Shown here: piece by piece, positions 28,793-38,442 of the stretch
Layout: each line of letters starts with the position of its first letter
Numbering within the stretch: position 1 is the stretch's first letter
Source: Miniphocaeibacter halophilus
GTDB taxonomy: Bacteria > Bacillota > Clostridia > Tissierellales > Peptoniphilaceae
Reading direction: 5' to 3'
Assembly (NCBI RefSeq): GCF_016458825.1
Contig: NZ_CP066744.1
Location: 439,001-503,000 of the forward strand
Length of the DNA: 64,000 nt
Made by a program: the position numbers and the translations under genes
The notes under the pieces: generated by a model
Seen by the model: the letters and a program-made list of their open reading frames with translations, nothing else
The model's database searches: none
What the model was told of the DNA's origin: nothing

Positions 28793-29263
28793 CTAGAATC
28801 TGAAATGAGCAAATGCTTTATTAGCTTCTGCCATCTTATGAACGTCTTCTCTCTTTTTAACACTAGCACCAGTGTTATTTGAAGCGTCTAAGATTTCTTT
28901 TGCTAGTCTATCTACCATAGTTTTTTCCCCTCTAGCTCTTGAATAAGTTGTTAACCATCTTAAGCCTAGAGTCTGTCTTCTTTCTGGTCTTACTTCAATT
29001 GGAACTTGATAGTTTGCACCACCAATTCTTCTAGATTTTACCTCTAATACTGGCATTATATTATTTAATGCTTTGTAAAATACTTCTAAAGCATCTTCAC
29101 CAGATTTTTCTGCTACTTGTTCAAAAGCTTTATACACAATTCCTTGTGCAGTACCTTTTTTACCGTCTAGCATAATATTATTTATTAATTTAGTAACCAC
29201 CTTATCATTGTAAACTGGATCAGGCATTACTTCCCTTTTAGGCACATGTCCTTTTCTTGGCAC
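28793..29263 (-). CDS. rpsG: 30S ribosomal protein S7
   Basis: A 156-residue S7 of full length ([20 protein letters not shown] at the N-terminus; [22 protein letters not shown] and [14 protein letters not shown] at the end). It nucleates assembly of the 30S head and contacts the mRNA exit path. Second gene of the str operon. Confidence 0.98.
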   Translation of the reverse strand: MPRKGHVPKREVMPDPVYNDKVVTKLINNIMLDGKKGTAQGIVYKAFEQVAEKSGEDALEVFYKALNNIMPVLEVKSRRIGGANYQVPIEVRPERRQTLGLRWLTTYSRARGEKTMVDRLAKEILDASNNTGASVKKREDVHKMAEANKAFAHFRF

Positions 29264-29398
29264 TTTACTTCCCTCCTTACCATTTTAGTAGTTTCATTGG
29301 TACTCGACTTTCGTCGTTGTGCTCAAATGTATATATTAAAGTATAAATTACTGTATTTATCATATTAATCCTATTACATTAAAGCATCAATTTCAAAA

Positions 29399-29809
29399 TT
29401 ATTTAGGTTTTTTAGCTCCATACTTAGAACGTCCTTGCTTTCTATCAGCTACACCAGCTGTATCTAAAGCACCACGAACTATATGATAACGAACCCCTGG
29501 TAAGTCTTTTACTCTTCCACCTCTAATAAGTACAACACTATGCTCTTGTAGGTTATGTCCTATTCCAGGTATATAAGCAGCAACTTCCATTCCATTTGTT
29601 AAACGAACTCTTGCTACTTTACGTAAAGCTGAGTTAGGTTTCTTTGGTGTTACTGTTCTTACAGCAGTACAAACTCCTCTTTTTTGTGGTGATCTAACTT
29701 CAGTTGTTCTTTTATTTAAAGTATTGAAGTTAACACTTAAAGCTGGAGACTTTGACTTATAAGTTCTAGCATGTCTACCTTGTTTTATCAATTGATTAAT
29801 TGTTGGCAT
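29399..29809 (-). CDS. rpsL: 30S ribosomal protein S12
   Basis: A 136-residue S12, part of the decoding centre. It contains the conserved [19 protein letters not shown] and [32 protein letters not shown]. Lys in PKKPNS and the region KDLPGV are the wild-type forms at positions linked to streptomycin response in other bacteria. First gene of the operon; it has its own promoter and is not preceded by rpoC in this window. Confidence 0.98.
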   Translation of the reverse strand: MPTINQLIKQGRHARTYKSKSPALSVNFNTLNKRTTEVRSPQKRGVCTAVRTVTPKKPNSALRKVARVRLTNGMEVAAYIPGIGHNLQEHSVVLIRGGRVKDLPGVRYHIVRGALDTAGVADRKQGRSKYGAKKPK

Positions 29810-29878
29810 TATTCCACCTCCTTGAAAATTTTACATAAAAAAAGAAATGCACTAGCATTCTATTTTTTGCACTCATAC

Positions 29879-29907
29879 ATTTTATCACCTGAATATTGAA
29901 AAGTCAA
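29879..29907 (-). promoter_or_regulatory. Sigma-A promoter of rpsL operon
   Basis: On the minus strand TTGACT (29907-29902) and TAAAAT (29884-29879) are 17 bases apart. The leader between it and rpsL has a short AATGC/GCATT stem followed by a T-run (about 29845-29862), which could be a weak attenuator. Confidence 0.75.
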
Positions 29908-30019
29908 CTAATTTCCACGTTTTTATCCAGTTAAAAAGTAAAATTAAATATTTTTTTATTTTTAGTATATAAAAGTTAAATATGCTAAAATTATATACAA
30001 GAAAGACAGGGTGAATTAC

Positions 30020-30466
30020 ATGAAAAATAGTTTTTTATATCAGTATGATAAATTTAATTCCCATAAATTTATAAAATTTCTACTGTCCTTATTAATAGTA
30101 GTTATTTTATTTTTACCATTAGTTATTCCATTCATACCTACAGACCTTATTAACCAATATATTCCATATTCTAATTTAGTTTTAGAATTATCAGGACAAT
30201 ACATATTTTTAATAATTCCCTATTTACTTCCTTTAATATGTACTATTATGTTCCTATACTATAAGGATTATTATTTGTTAAAAATATTATCACTAATATT
30301 TTATGGTATTTCCCTATACTATCAATATATATCTGTAATGGATATTCATACTTCTTCAAATTTAAATTTTTTAATTCTTAGATATATTGCTCCAAATATA
30401 ATATTTATACTACTATTTATTATTATAATGATTTTTAAAAGCAAAGCTTTAAAATCCAGTAAATAG
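30020..30466 (+). CDS. Unknown integral membrane protein
   Basis: From the ATG at 30020 (AGGGTGA upstream; the GTG at 30011 lies within the RBS) this is a 148-residue protein with about four membrane segments (about 17-38, 60-78, 85-105, 115-138) and a Lys-rich C-terminus. I recognise no family. It stands alone between the str operon promoter, from which it diverges, and the purine operon terminator. The next gene, the permease at 30561, is convergent. Confidence 0.65.
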   Translation: MKNSFLYQYDKFNSHKFIKFLLSLLIVVILFLPLVIPFIPTDLINQYIPYSNLVLELSGQYIFLIIPYLLPLICTIMFLYYKDYYLLKILSLIFYGISLYYQYISVMDIHTSSNLNFLILRYIAPNIIFILLFIIIMIFKSKALKSSK

Positions 30467-30477
30467 TTTTCATTATA

Positions 30478-30518
30478 AAAAAGGTATTTTGATTAGTAGA
30501 AAATCAAAATACCTTTTT
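30478..30518. terminator. Bidirectional terminator closing the purine operon
   Basis: AAAAAGGTATTTTGATT and AATCAAAATACCTTTTT form a 17-bp perfect stem, loop of 7, between the convergent membrane-protein gene and the last gene of the purine cluster. Confidence 0.88.
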
Positions 30519-30560
30519 ATATATTCCTAATTAATGTTCTAAAGTTAAAATAATCATCTA

Positions 30561-31904
30561 TTAATTCTTACCCTTTTTTAATACTTTTTCAATAATATAG
30601 AATAATCCTTGTAAGAATAAAGCTATTAAAGCTCCTAATACTACGCTAGAATCCCCTATAACTGTTGCTAATGTTGTCGGAAAATATACAAGAGCTTCTT
30701 TTGTTCCTGTTATACCAAGACTTGTTGCAATTGCTACTCCTGCAATTAACATATTTTTCTTAGTAAACTCTTCCTTTGTAAGAAGATTAACTCCCGCCAT
30801 TGCTATTTGTGAAAATATGACTAATGTAGCTCCTCCAATTACACAAGAAGGCATTGAAGTTATTATTGAACCTATTTTAGGTGAAATACCACCTAATATT
30901 AAGAAAAATGTTGCTGTAGCTATTACAAATCTACTAACTACTTTATTTAAAGATACTATAGCTGCATTTTGACTAAATGCTGCTACAGGTATTGAATTTA
31001 GTAAAGATGCACATATTGATCCTAATCCTACTCCCATAACACCTGAGGATAATTCTTTTTCTGTTACATCTCTATCTAATCCGCCTACTGTAGTTAATGT
31101 TAAATTCCCCATTAAATCCGCTACAGAAACTATGTATAACAATATAAACATGACTATTATGTGAGGTTTAAACTCTATTCCAAATGCTAAAGGTTTTGGT
31201 ATAGATACCCACGCCGCCTCTTTTACTGCCGAAAAATCAACTATTCCCATTGCTGCAGATATTATAAATCCTGCTATTATTCCAACTAAAATTGCAATAT
31301 CCTTTATAATACCTTTACCATAATTTTGTAACACAATTATTATAAGTGCTACTATTAATCCTATTACAAAGTTTATAATATAACCATATTCAGGAGAATT
31401 CGCCCCTCCCGCTAGATTATTAATAGCTGTAGGAAACAGCCCTAAACCCATACATGTAATTATTGTACCTGAAATTACAGGAGTAAAAATTCTTCTAATT
31501 TTACTAACTATAAATAAACCGAAAAATATATGAAAAATTGCTCCTGCTATTTGACCACCTACCATAGCGGCCATTCCATATTCTTCAACAACTCCTAGAC
31601 AGCCACCTAGGAATAAATAACTGGTTCCCATTATTACAGGTAGTCTGACTCCAAATTTGTAACCTTTTATAAATGGTGGTGGATATAACTGAATTAGAGT
31701 AGCAATTGCTGCTGCTAGCATTGCTCCTTGTACAAGCATTGTTGATTGAGCTTGACTTAATCCAAGAATTTGTGTAATTAATAACGCTGTAACACTATTT
31801 CCAAAAACCATTGCAAATAAATGCTGCAAACCAAGGGGTACGGCTTCTCTTAACGGTGGAATTCCATCAAGATCAAACTTGGATTTATTTTTTTTATTAA
31901 TCAT
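30561..31904 (-). CDS. NCS2-family nucleobase permease (xanthine/urate/uracil type)
   Basis: A 447-residue NCS2 carrier with about 14 membrane segments. Signatures: REAVPLGLQHLFAMVFGNSV near the start, the NCS2 motif region around SVADLMGNLTLTTVGGLDRDVTEKELSSG (about 265-290), and the QNAAIVSLNKVVSRFV segment. NCS2 members import xanthine, urate or uracil with protons. Its place at the end of a purine-catabolic operon favours a purine substrate; which one cannot be fixed. A paralogue lies at 37017. Confidence 0.88.
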   Translation of the reverse strand: MINKKNKSKFDLDGIPPLREAVPLGLQHLFAMVFGNSVTALLITQILGLSQAQSTMLVQGAMLAAAIATLIQLYPPPFIKGYKFGVRLPVIMGTSYLFLGGCLGVVEEYGMAAMVGGQIAGAIFHIFFGLFIVSKIRRIFTPVISGTIITCMGLGLFPTAINNLAGGANSPEYGYIINFVIGLIVALIIIVLQNYGKGIIKDIAILVGIIAGFIISAAMGIVDFSAVKEAAWVSIPKPLAFGIEFKPHIIVMFILLYIVSVADLMGNLTLTTVGGLDRDVTEKELSSGVMGVGLGSICASLLNSIPVAAFSQNAAIVSLNKVVSRFVIATATFFLILGGISPKIGSIITSMPSCVIGGATLVIFSQIAMAGVNLLTKEEFTKKNMLIAGVAIATSLGITGTKEALVYFPTTLATVIGDSSVVLGALIALFLQGLFYIIEKVLKKGKN

Positions 31905-32003
31905 ATTTTCCCTCCAATTTTTGTATTCACAAAATCATAATGAATTCTATATCGTTTTTTATATTCAAGAAGAAGTTTTTATTAGTTATTTTTTTAGAAG
32001 ACC

Positions 32004-34292
32004 TTACTTTTCTTCCCTTTTTCTCATTCCCATAAAAACTTTTTCTGGTGTAATTGGTAATTCTCTTCCTTGAAAGCCTACTGCATTACATATCGCGTTT
32101 GCTATTGCCGGGCTTGGAGTATGAACAACAGCCTCACCTATTGATTTTGCTCCATAAGGACCTGTCGGCTCATAATCAGATTTAAACTCAACTATAACTT
32201 CTCCAACATCAGATTTGACTGGGATATTATAATGCATGAAATTATTTGTTAGCAAATTACCTCGTTTGTCATATACAACATCCTCGTATAAAGCTAAACC
32301 TATCCCTTGCATTAAACCTCCCTCTGCTTGAACCTTAGCTAGATTAGGATTAATTATAGTTCCGCAATCAGCTACTAATACAAATTTTATTAAATCTACC
32401 TTTCCTGTTAATGTATCAACTTCAACTTCTGCAAATCCTGCCATAAATGGTCTTGGCTTTTCCCTAGAACCATAGGATGCTTTTACCATTATTTGATCTG
32501 TATTTTCTCCAATAAGTGATTCTCTAACTATTTCAGTTAATAAAACATACATTGATTCATCTTTTTTATGTCTAATTCTATCTTTTTCTAATACTAAATC
32601 GCATTTTGCTAAACACATTTTTTTACTAGCAATTTCTAATAATTTTTCCTTTAACTTATCTCCTGCTCTTACTACTGCATTACCTGTTATATATGTAGTA
32701 CATGAAGCATAAGCTCCTGTTTCATACGGTGCTGTATTTGTATCACCTGTACATATACTTATACTATCCATATCCGTATTTAAGGATTCTGCTGCTATTT
32801 GACATAAAACTGTCTCTGCCCCTGTTCCTAAATCAGAAGATCCTACCATTAACATATAACTTCCATCTTCTTCTAGCCTTAAAATAACGGTTGCTGTATC
32901 CTGTCCTGCAATTCCTGAAGTATGAAGTGCCAAAGCAGCACCTACTCCTCTAACTTTATTTTCTCCAACTTTAACCCTAGGATACTTCTTATCCCATTCT
33001 ATAAGATCTTTACCTCTATTAATACATTCCTCTACATTAAAGCTTCTCATTTTATGAGGTAATATTCCGCCTTCAGCGCCTTTTCTTATTGTATTTTTCA
33101 ACAATAATTCCACTGGGTCCATATTTATTTCCCTTGCTAACTCATTCATAATTGAAGCCATGGCAAAAGTACCTTGAGTTGTACCATAACCTCTTAATGG
33201 ACCTGATGGTACCATATTTGTATAGACAGATTTTCCATTAAATCTTATTGCTGGAACTCTTGCATACATAGGAAGAACATTTTGCCCAGATTCCATGGTT
33301 ACTGCGGCAGCATTTGAACCATAAGCCCCTGTGTTACTTAAAACCTTCATATCAATGGCTTTTATATTACCTTCTTTATCTGAACCTATTTTTATTTTAC
33401 TTATAATAGGATGACGTACACTTGTGGCCATAAACATTTCTTCCCTATCCATTATTAATTTACTAGGTCTTTTTGTTTTATTAGTTACAAAGGCTACATA
33501 AGGTTCCGTTATTGATAGTTTTTTTCCTCCAAAAGCTCCACCTACTTTTGCCGCTTTCAATCTTACATCCTTTATTGGTAAACCTACTGCTTGAGCAGTT
33601 TGTCTTCTCATATGGGATATAGTTTGATTTCCAGATACAATTGTTAACTTTCCCTTATCATCTATATATGCATAGGATCTATTTGTTTCCATACTGCAAT
33701 GTTGCTGAGCTTGTGTTCTATAAGTTCTTTCTAATATAACATCACAATTTTTAAACTCTTCATCAACATCGCCTTGAGATACGCTAAAATCAGAAACTAA
33801 ATTTCGGCTATTATCATATTTCGTAAAAGGTTTACCATGATGTCTTTTACCTTCATGAATTATTATTTCATTATCTAAGGCTTTTTCCATATCTAAAACA
33901 GGCTCAAGGACTTCGTAATCAACTTTGATTAATTTCCTTGCCTTTTCAGCAATTCTTTCATCTTCTGCAACTACAATTGCAACTTCATCTCCTACAAATC
34001 GGACAATAGGTTCTAATAATATCCTATCGTGAGGAGCCATTTCCGGAGCAGCCTCCCCTCCTTCTGAATATCTTATTTGTTCAACGTCCTTATATGTATA
34101 AACATCTACTACTCCATCAAGAGATTTTGCTTTTTCTACATCTATATCCTTTATTTTTGCAAATGCGTAAGGACTTCTTAAAATCTTTATACTTAAAACA
34201 TTTTTTTGATCTATTAAATCATCTGTATAAATTGGTCTACCTGTTAATATAGCTTCACTATCTAATTTCTTATAGCTTTTACCTACTACCAT
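32004..34292 (-). CDS. Xanthine dehydrogenase-type molybdenum subunit, set A
   Basis: From the ATG at 34292 (AGGTGATTA upstream) the protein is 762 residues, normal for the separate molybdopterin-binding subunit. It has GKVGGAFGGKK near the Mo pocket, GPLRGYGTTQG, the QGIGLALYED segment and the catalytic Glu in YGAKSIGEAVVHTPSPA. It would hydroxylate a purine or related heterocycle using water as oxygen source. The FAD and 2Fe-2S subunit genes are directly upstream and overlap. Whether the site also carries selenium cannot be seen. Confidence 0.9.
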   Translation of the reverse strand: MVVGKSYKKLDSEAILTGRPIYTDDLIDQKNVLSIKILRSPYAFAKIKDIDVEKAKSLDGVVDVYTYKDVEQIRYSEGGEAAPEMAPHDRILLEPIVRFVGDEVAIVVAEDERIAEKARKLIKVDYEVLEPVLDMEKALDNEIIIHEGKRHHGKPFTKYDNSRNLVSDFSVSQGDVDEEFKNCDVILERTYRTQAQQHCSMETNRSYAYIDDKGKLTIVSGNQTISHMRRQTAQAVGLPIKDVRLKAAKVGGAFGGKKLSITEPYVAFVTNKTKRPSKLIMDREEMFMATSVRHPIISKIKIGSDKEGNIKAIDMKVLSNTGAYGSNAAAVTMESGQNVLPMYARVPAIRFNGKSVYTNMVPSGPLRGYGTTQGTFAMASIMNELAREINMDPVELLLKNTIRKGAEGGILPHKMRSFNVEECINRGKDLIEWDKKYPRVKVGENKVRGVGAALALHTSGIAGQDTATVILRLEEDGSYMLMVGSSDLGTGAETVLCQIAAESLNTDMDSISICTGDTNTAPYETGAYASCTTYITGNAVVRAGDKLKEKLLEIASKKMCLAKCDLVLEKDRIRHKKDESMYVLLTEIVRESLIGENTDQIMVKASYGSREKPRPFMAGFAEVEVDTLTGKVDLIKFVLVADCGTIINPNLAKVQAEGGLMQGIGLALYEDVVYDKRGNLLTNNFMHYNIPVKSDVGEVIVEFKSDYEPTGPYGAKSIGEAVVHTPSPAIANAICNAVGFQGRELPITPEKVFMGMRKREEK

Positions 34293-34293
34293 A

Positions 34294-35076
34294 TTAATCA
34301 CCTATTCTTTCTTTCATTTTGGTAATCAATACTGCACATAAACCTTTTCTATATTCTTTAGTCCCTTTTACATTAGTACCAAAGTTTAATTCTTCGCAAG
34401 CAAGCTTCCTAATTTCATCTAATTTTTGCTTTTCTTCCAAAGCTTTACTAGCTTTTTCTGCTATTTCTGCTTTTGTAGGTCTTGCCCCTATTGCTATTTT
34501 TGCAGTACCATCTTTTCCAATATACATAGCTCCATTTAAAATTGAAAAATCACCAGAGGTTTTCCTAATATTCTCAAATACAGCCTTTCCATCTTTCTTA
34601 GGAATAATAATCTCTTTTAAGATATCTTTTTTATATTCCCTTTTTAAAAAATCCTTTAAGTCAATAATCCCTTCTGAATGAAGATTAACTTTTGCATCTA
34701 AGACCAATAGACATGGTAACAAGTCTGAGAATCCATATTTAGAAAAAACACCTGCTCCAACTTGAGCCATATTTCTAAATTGAACACCAACTATGCTGCT
34801 AACACTTTCACATAATATTCCATTACAGTAATTTTTTAAAACTAAGCTGGTTTCTATTTCCCTTAGTGTTGTTGTTGCACCTATTCTTATTTCCTTTTCC
34901 TCATCTTTTATGTAATTTAAATTAAGGTTAATTAAATCTATTCCTAATCCTATTGTTTTTGATCCTATTTTTATAAAAGCACAACCACCTAATATTTGGT
35001 TATTCTTCTTTTCAATTAACAAATCATATGCCTCTTCAATTGTATTTGGTGCGATATAATTTTTTATTGTAATCAT
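34294..35076 (-). CDS. Xanthine dehydrogenase-type FAD subunit, set A
   Basis: A 260-residue CoxM/XdhB-type subunit: PCMH-type FAD domain (1-about 165) and CO-dehydrogenase-flavoprotein C-terminal domain. The usual ATVGGN FAD loop appears here as AQVGAGVFSKYGFSDLLPCLLVLDA, a divergent but recognisable form, with N-terminal YIAPNTIEEAYDLL and LGGCAFIK. It passes electrons from the 2Fe-2S subunit to NAD or another acceptor. It overlaps its neighbours at both ends. Confidence 0.88.
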   Translation of the reverse strand: MITIKNYIAPNTIEEAYDLLIEKKNNQILGGCAFIKIGSKTIGLGIDLINLNLNYIKDEEKEIRIGATTTLREIETSLVLKNYCNGILCESVSSIVGVQFRNMAQVGAGVFSKYGFSDLLPCLLVLDAKVNLHSEGIIDLKDFLKREYKKDILKEIIIPKKDGKAVFENIRKTSGDFSILNGAMYIGKDGTAKIAIGARPTKAEIAEKASKALEEKQKLDEIRKLACEELNFGTNVKGTKEYRKGLCAVLITKMKERIGD

Positions 35077-35537
35077 ATGACTTCACTCCGTGTACTTTTT
35101 AAATCTAGATATTTTTTTATGGCTCTAATCTGTCCTTTATACCCTGTACATCTACATAAATTTCCATCTAAATAATGATATATTTCTTCTTCTGTAGGAT
35201 TATCTATTTCATTTTCTAATGACATAACAGCCATTATTAATCCTGGAGCACAATATCCACATTGATCTGCTCCCTCTTCAGCTAAAAAATCAACTAAATA
35301 TTGAGACCTTTCCCTTACTCCTTCTAAGGTTGTAATTTTTCTCCCTTCCGCTCTTAATGTTAAATAAGTACATGATAAAATTATTTTTTCATCTAATAAA
35401 ACTCCACAAACTCCACATGAACTACTTTGACATCCCTCTTTCACACTTAAATAACCTAATTTTCTTAATGTTTCTAACAAAAATTCATCTGGTCTAACAT
35501 CTACATCTATTAATTTATTGTTAATATTTAATTTCAT
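35073..35537 (-). CDS. Xanthine dehydrogenase-type 2Fe-2S subunit, set A
   Basis: A 154-residue protein with two 2Fe-2S sites: the plant-ferredoxin-like cluster in KEGCQSSSCGVCGVLL plus a later Cys (ILSC), and the helical cluster in CGYCAPG and LCRCTGY. Domain order and length match CoxS/XdhC subunits. It conveys electrons from the Mo subunit to the FAD subunit. Its stop overlaps the FAD-subunit start. Confidence 0.92.
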   Translation of the reverse strand: MKLNINNKLIDVDVRPDEFLLETLRKLGYLSVKEGCQSSSCGVCGVLLDEKIILSCTYLTLRAEGRKITTLEGVRERSQYLVDFLAEEGADQCGYCAPGLIMAVMSLENEIDNPTEEEIYHYLDGNLCRCTGYKGQIRAIKKYLDLKSTRSEVI

Positions 35538-35541
35538 ATCA

Positions 35542-36942
35542 TCACCTATTCCATTTATGTCCAGACATTCTATTTGTTATATTCCCTCTACTACATAAAT
35601 CCTCTGCTGAATTCTGTATTTTTTTAAGAGTTTCTTCTTCAGAATCAAGAGTAAGAATTTTCCTATTTTCCATAACTATATTTCCATCTATAATAACCGT
35701 TTCTACATTTTCAACTCCTGAAGAATATACTAATGTTGAAACCGGGTTATGCATAGGTATTGCTTTAGGATTTAACATTGGATTAAATACAAGCAAATCC
35801 GCTTTTTTACCAATTTCAATAGAACCTATTTCTTTATCCAGTCCAATAGCTTTTGCTCCATCTATTGTCGCCATTTCTAACACTTTTTCAGCTGTAATAG
35901 AAACCGGGTCTAAAGTTTTTACTTTTTGCTGTAATGCAGTTATTTTCATAGTCTCAATTATGTCCTGAGAATTATTACTAGCAGCCCCATCAACTCCTAA
36001 ACCTACAGTAAGTCCCATTTCTATCATTTTTGTAATGGGGGCCGTCCCTGAAGCCAAATACATATTACTTACAACATTATGAGATACCTTCATATTATAT
36101 TCTTTTGCTTTTAGTAATTGCTTATCATTTAAAACAACACAGTGAACCATTAAAACATTCTCACCATTTATACCTAAATCTATAAGAGTATCAAAATCAT
36201 CTTTTCCATGAATTTTATTTGAAGCAACATTATTAAAATCAGTTTCTGATAAATGAACGGCAAATAAAGCATTATACTCATTTGTAATATCATAAACTCT
36301 TTTTAACATTTCATCTGTTGCTGCCCATACAGATGATGGAGAGGTACCTATTTGTATTCTTCCATTTTCAATATTATGATATCTATCAAATAGTCTGTAT
36401 AAATCTTCCTCTACAGTTTTAATATCTTGTGTAAGTTCTAAAGGAGTACCAAATTCATTGCCAGTATTTATCATTCCTCTGCCTATAATTCCTCTGATTT
36501 TCAAATCCTTATAGGCTTCAACTATACTATCTGTTAGTTTCGGCTTGCTATGGGTGTGCATATAATCTACTGTTGTTGTTACTCCACTTTTTATAGCTTC
36601 TATTCCTCCAGACATTGCACCATAATATACATTTTCTTCCGTTAGATATATAGCTGCTTGAAACATCATATCTGATAACCAGTGGTGTAGTTCCATATCG
36701 TCGCCGAGACCTTTTAATAAGCTTTGAAACAAATGTGTATGTGTATTAATAAACCCTGGAAAAACTACTTTTCCCTTCGCATCTATTGTTTTTTTTACAT
36801 CAGTATATTTATTGGTTAATGATTTATTTTCCCCAACATCTATAATTCTATTATCCTTTATTGCCAAAGCACCATTATATAATATTTCCCTTTTTGAATT
36901 AACCGTTACAATAATTCCATTTTTAATAAGAATATCTATCAT
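35542..36942 (-). CDS. TrzA/ATZ-type amidohydrolase (putative purine deaminase), set A
   Basis: A 466-residue cytosine-deaminase/TrzA-family amidohydrolase. Metal ligands: HxH in FINTHTHLFQ (about 68-70), His in FAVHLSETD and MVHCVV, Asp in GLGVDGAASNN. The GAASNN segment and the family length (about 450-470) fit 8-oxoguanine deaminase, guanine deaminase-like or triazine-type hydrolases. Placed four bases before the 2Fe-2S gene, it likely deaminates the substrate or product of the set A hydroxylase. A close paralogue lies at 50074. Confidence 0.85.
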   Translation of the reverse strand: MIDILIKNGIIVTVNSKREILYNGALAIKDNRIIDVGENKSLTNKYTDVKKTIDAKGKVVFPGFINTHTHLFQSLLKGLGDDMELHHWLSDMMFQAAIYLTEENVYYGAMSGGIEAIKSGVTTTVDYMHTHSKPKLTDSIVEAYKDLKIRGIIGRGMINTGNEFGTPLELTQDIKTVEEDLYRLFDRYHNIENGRIQIGTSPSSVWAATDEMLKRVYDITNEYNALFAVHLSETDFNNVASNKIHGKDDFDTLIDLGINGENVLMVHCVVLNDKQLLKAKEYNMKVSHNVVSNMYLASGTAPITKMIEMGLTVGLGVDGAASNNSQDIIETMKITALQQKVKTLDPVSITAEKVLEMATIDGAKAIGLDKEIGSIEIGKKADLLVFNPMLNPKAIPMHNPVSTLVYSSGVENVETVIIDGNIVMENRKILTLDSEEETLKKIQNSAEDLCSRGNITNRMSGHKWNR

Positions 36943-36967
36943 ATCTATCTCCTAAAGTTATTACAAT

Positions 36968-37003
36968 ATAAGCAAATACTTATTGTAATAAATATTTGCT
37001 TAT
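36968..37003 (-). terminator. Intercistronic hairpin between NCS2 permease and deaminase genes
   Basis: ATAAGCAAATA/TATTTGCTTAT plus an inner TTATT/AATAA form an almost perfect 17-bp stem in the 74-base gap. There is no clear T-run on the minus strand, so it may process or stabilise mRNA rather than end it. Confidence 0.5.
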
Positions 37004-37016
37004 TCTTAAATATATA

Positions 37017-38360
37017 TTATATTTTTTCTTTCTTTTCATTTTTGGGTAGTACTAAATTCAATGTAAAGGCTACAAGAGCAGCTATTACAATTGGAGACTC
37101 CCCAAATACCATTCTAATAATATCTGGAAAAGCTTTTAAGCTATCAGGTACAGAAGTAATTCCCATTCCTAGGGCTAAACTCAATCCTACAATTGATATA
37201 TTTCTAGGTGTAAGTTCATCATGTAGTATTAGTTGCAAACCAGTCATTGTTATCATTCCAAAAATACTTATTGTAGCCCCACCTAATACTGCCGTAGGTA
37301 TGGTCGTCATTAAAGCACCAAATTTAGGAACAAAACCTGCCAACAACATAAAAACCGCTGCTAATGCTAAAACAAATCTGCTAATTACTTTATTTAAAGA
37401 TACTAAACCTACATTTTGACTATAGGATGAAGGTGGTAATCCTCCAAAAAACGATCCCAGTAAAGTAACAATACCACTACCTATTATTCCTTGAGATAAT
37501 TCGGTATCTGTAGCTTTTCTCCCCATTCCTCCCATAGTTGTACCTGATAAATCACCTATTGACTGTAATGCATTTACTAAACATAAAACCAACATACTTA
37601 TAATTGCAGGCCAATGAAATGTCATTCCAAAATCACTTATTTTAGGAACAGATAATAAACTTGCACTAGATAATGATGAAAAATCAACTTTACCCATTAT
37701 TAGTGCCAATATATAACCTACAGTTACTCCAACTATCATAGATGCTGATTTTATATATCCTTTTAAAAAATTATTACATACCACCACAGTCACCAATGTA
37801 ACTATAGCTAAAATCCAATTTGATAAATCTCCATAATTTGGACTTCCTAATCCTCCTGCCATATAATTTACTGCAATAGGATATAAAGATAATCCTATAG
37901 TTGTTACAACAACACCAGTTACAAGAGGAGGAAAGAATTTTAATATCCTTTTTCCTAATAAACCTATAAATATTGTAAATATACCACCAACTAATTGAGC
38001 TCCTAGTATTCCATCTATTCCATATTTTGTACCTATTACAGATAGTGTTGGAAGGTAGGTAAATCCTACTCCAAAAATAATTGGTAATTTAGATCCAGTT
38101 TTACCTATTGGATAAAGTTGTAGTAAAGTAGCTATTCCTGAAACTATTAAAGCAGCTTGTACCAATAATGTAGTTTCTGTTTGACTTAATCCACAAATTT
38201 CCGCAACCATTCTTGGTAATGTTACTGTTCCAACAATCATTGCAAATATATGTTGCAAGGATAATGGCAAAGCTTTTATAAATGAAGGTTTACCATCTAA
38301 TTTAAACAATTCTTGATCTAAACCTTCATAATCCATTTTTTTTGAATTATTTTTATTCAT
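37017..38360 (-). CDS. NCS2-family nucleobase permease, second copy
   Basis: From the ATG at 38360 (AAAGGAAAG upstream) the protein is 447 residues. It has the NCS2 pattern of its paralogue at 30561: KALPLSLQHIFAMIVGTVTL, the QSIGDLSGTTMGGMGRKATDTELSQG region and QNVGLVSLNKVISRFV. It probably imports xanthine, urate or another oxypurine. The two permeases differ around the predicted substrate helices, so may take different purines. A start at 38384 is possible but lacks a better RBS. Confidence 0.87.
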   Translation of the reverse strand: MNKNNSKKMDYEGLDQELFKLDGKPSFIKALPLSLQHIFAMIVGTVTLPRMVAEICGLSQTETTLLVQAALIVSGIATLLQLYPIGKTGSKLPIIFGVGFTYLPTLSVIGTKYGIDGILGAQLVGGIFTIFIGLLGKRILKFFPPLVTGVVVTTIGLSLYPIAVNYMAGGLGSPNYGDLSNWILAIVTLVTVVVCNNFLKGYIKSASMIVGVTVGYILALIMGKVDFSSLSSASLLSVPKISDFGMTFHWPAIISMLVLCLVNALQSIGDLSGTTMGGMGRKATDTELSQGIIGSGIVTLLGSFFGGLPPSSYSQNVGLVSLNKVISRFVLALAAVFMLLAGFVPKFGALMTTIPTAVLGGATISIFGMITMTGLQLILHDELTPRNISIVGLSLALGMGITSVPDSLKAFPDIIRMVFGESPIVIAALVAFTLNLVLPKNEKKEKI

Positions 38361-38442
38361 TAAACTTTCCTTTCGTAAATTCATCATATTCTAATTTCTA
38401 AATTAAGAGAATTAAGAACATAAATAGTTAAAACTAATATAT

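Noticed and set aside
30467-38442. Purine riboswitch or molybdenum-cofactor riboswitch near the NCS2 permeases
   Set aside because: The gaps before 31904 and 38360 are short and show no conserved core that I could recognise; only a simple hairpin at 36968-37003 was found.
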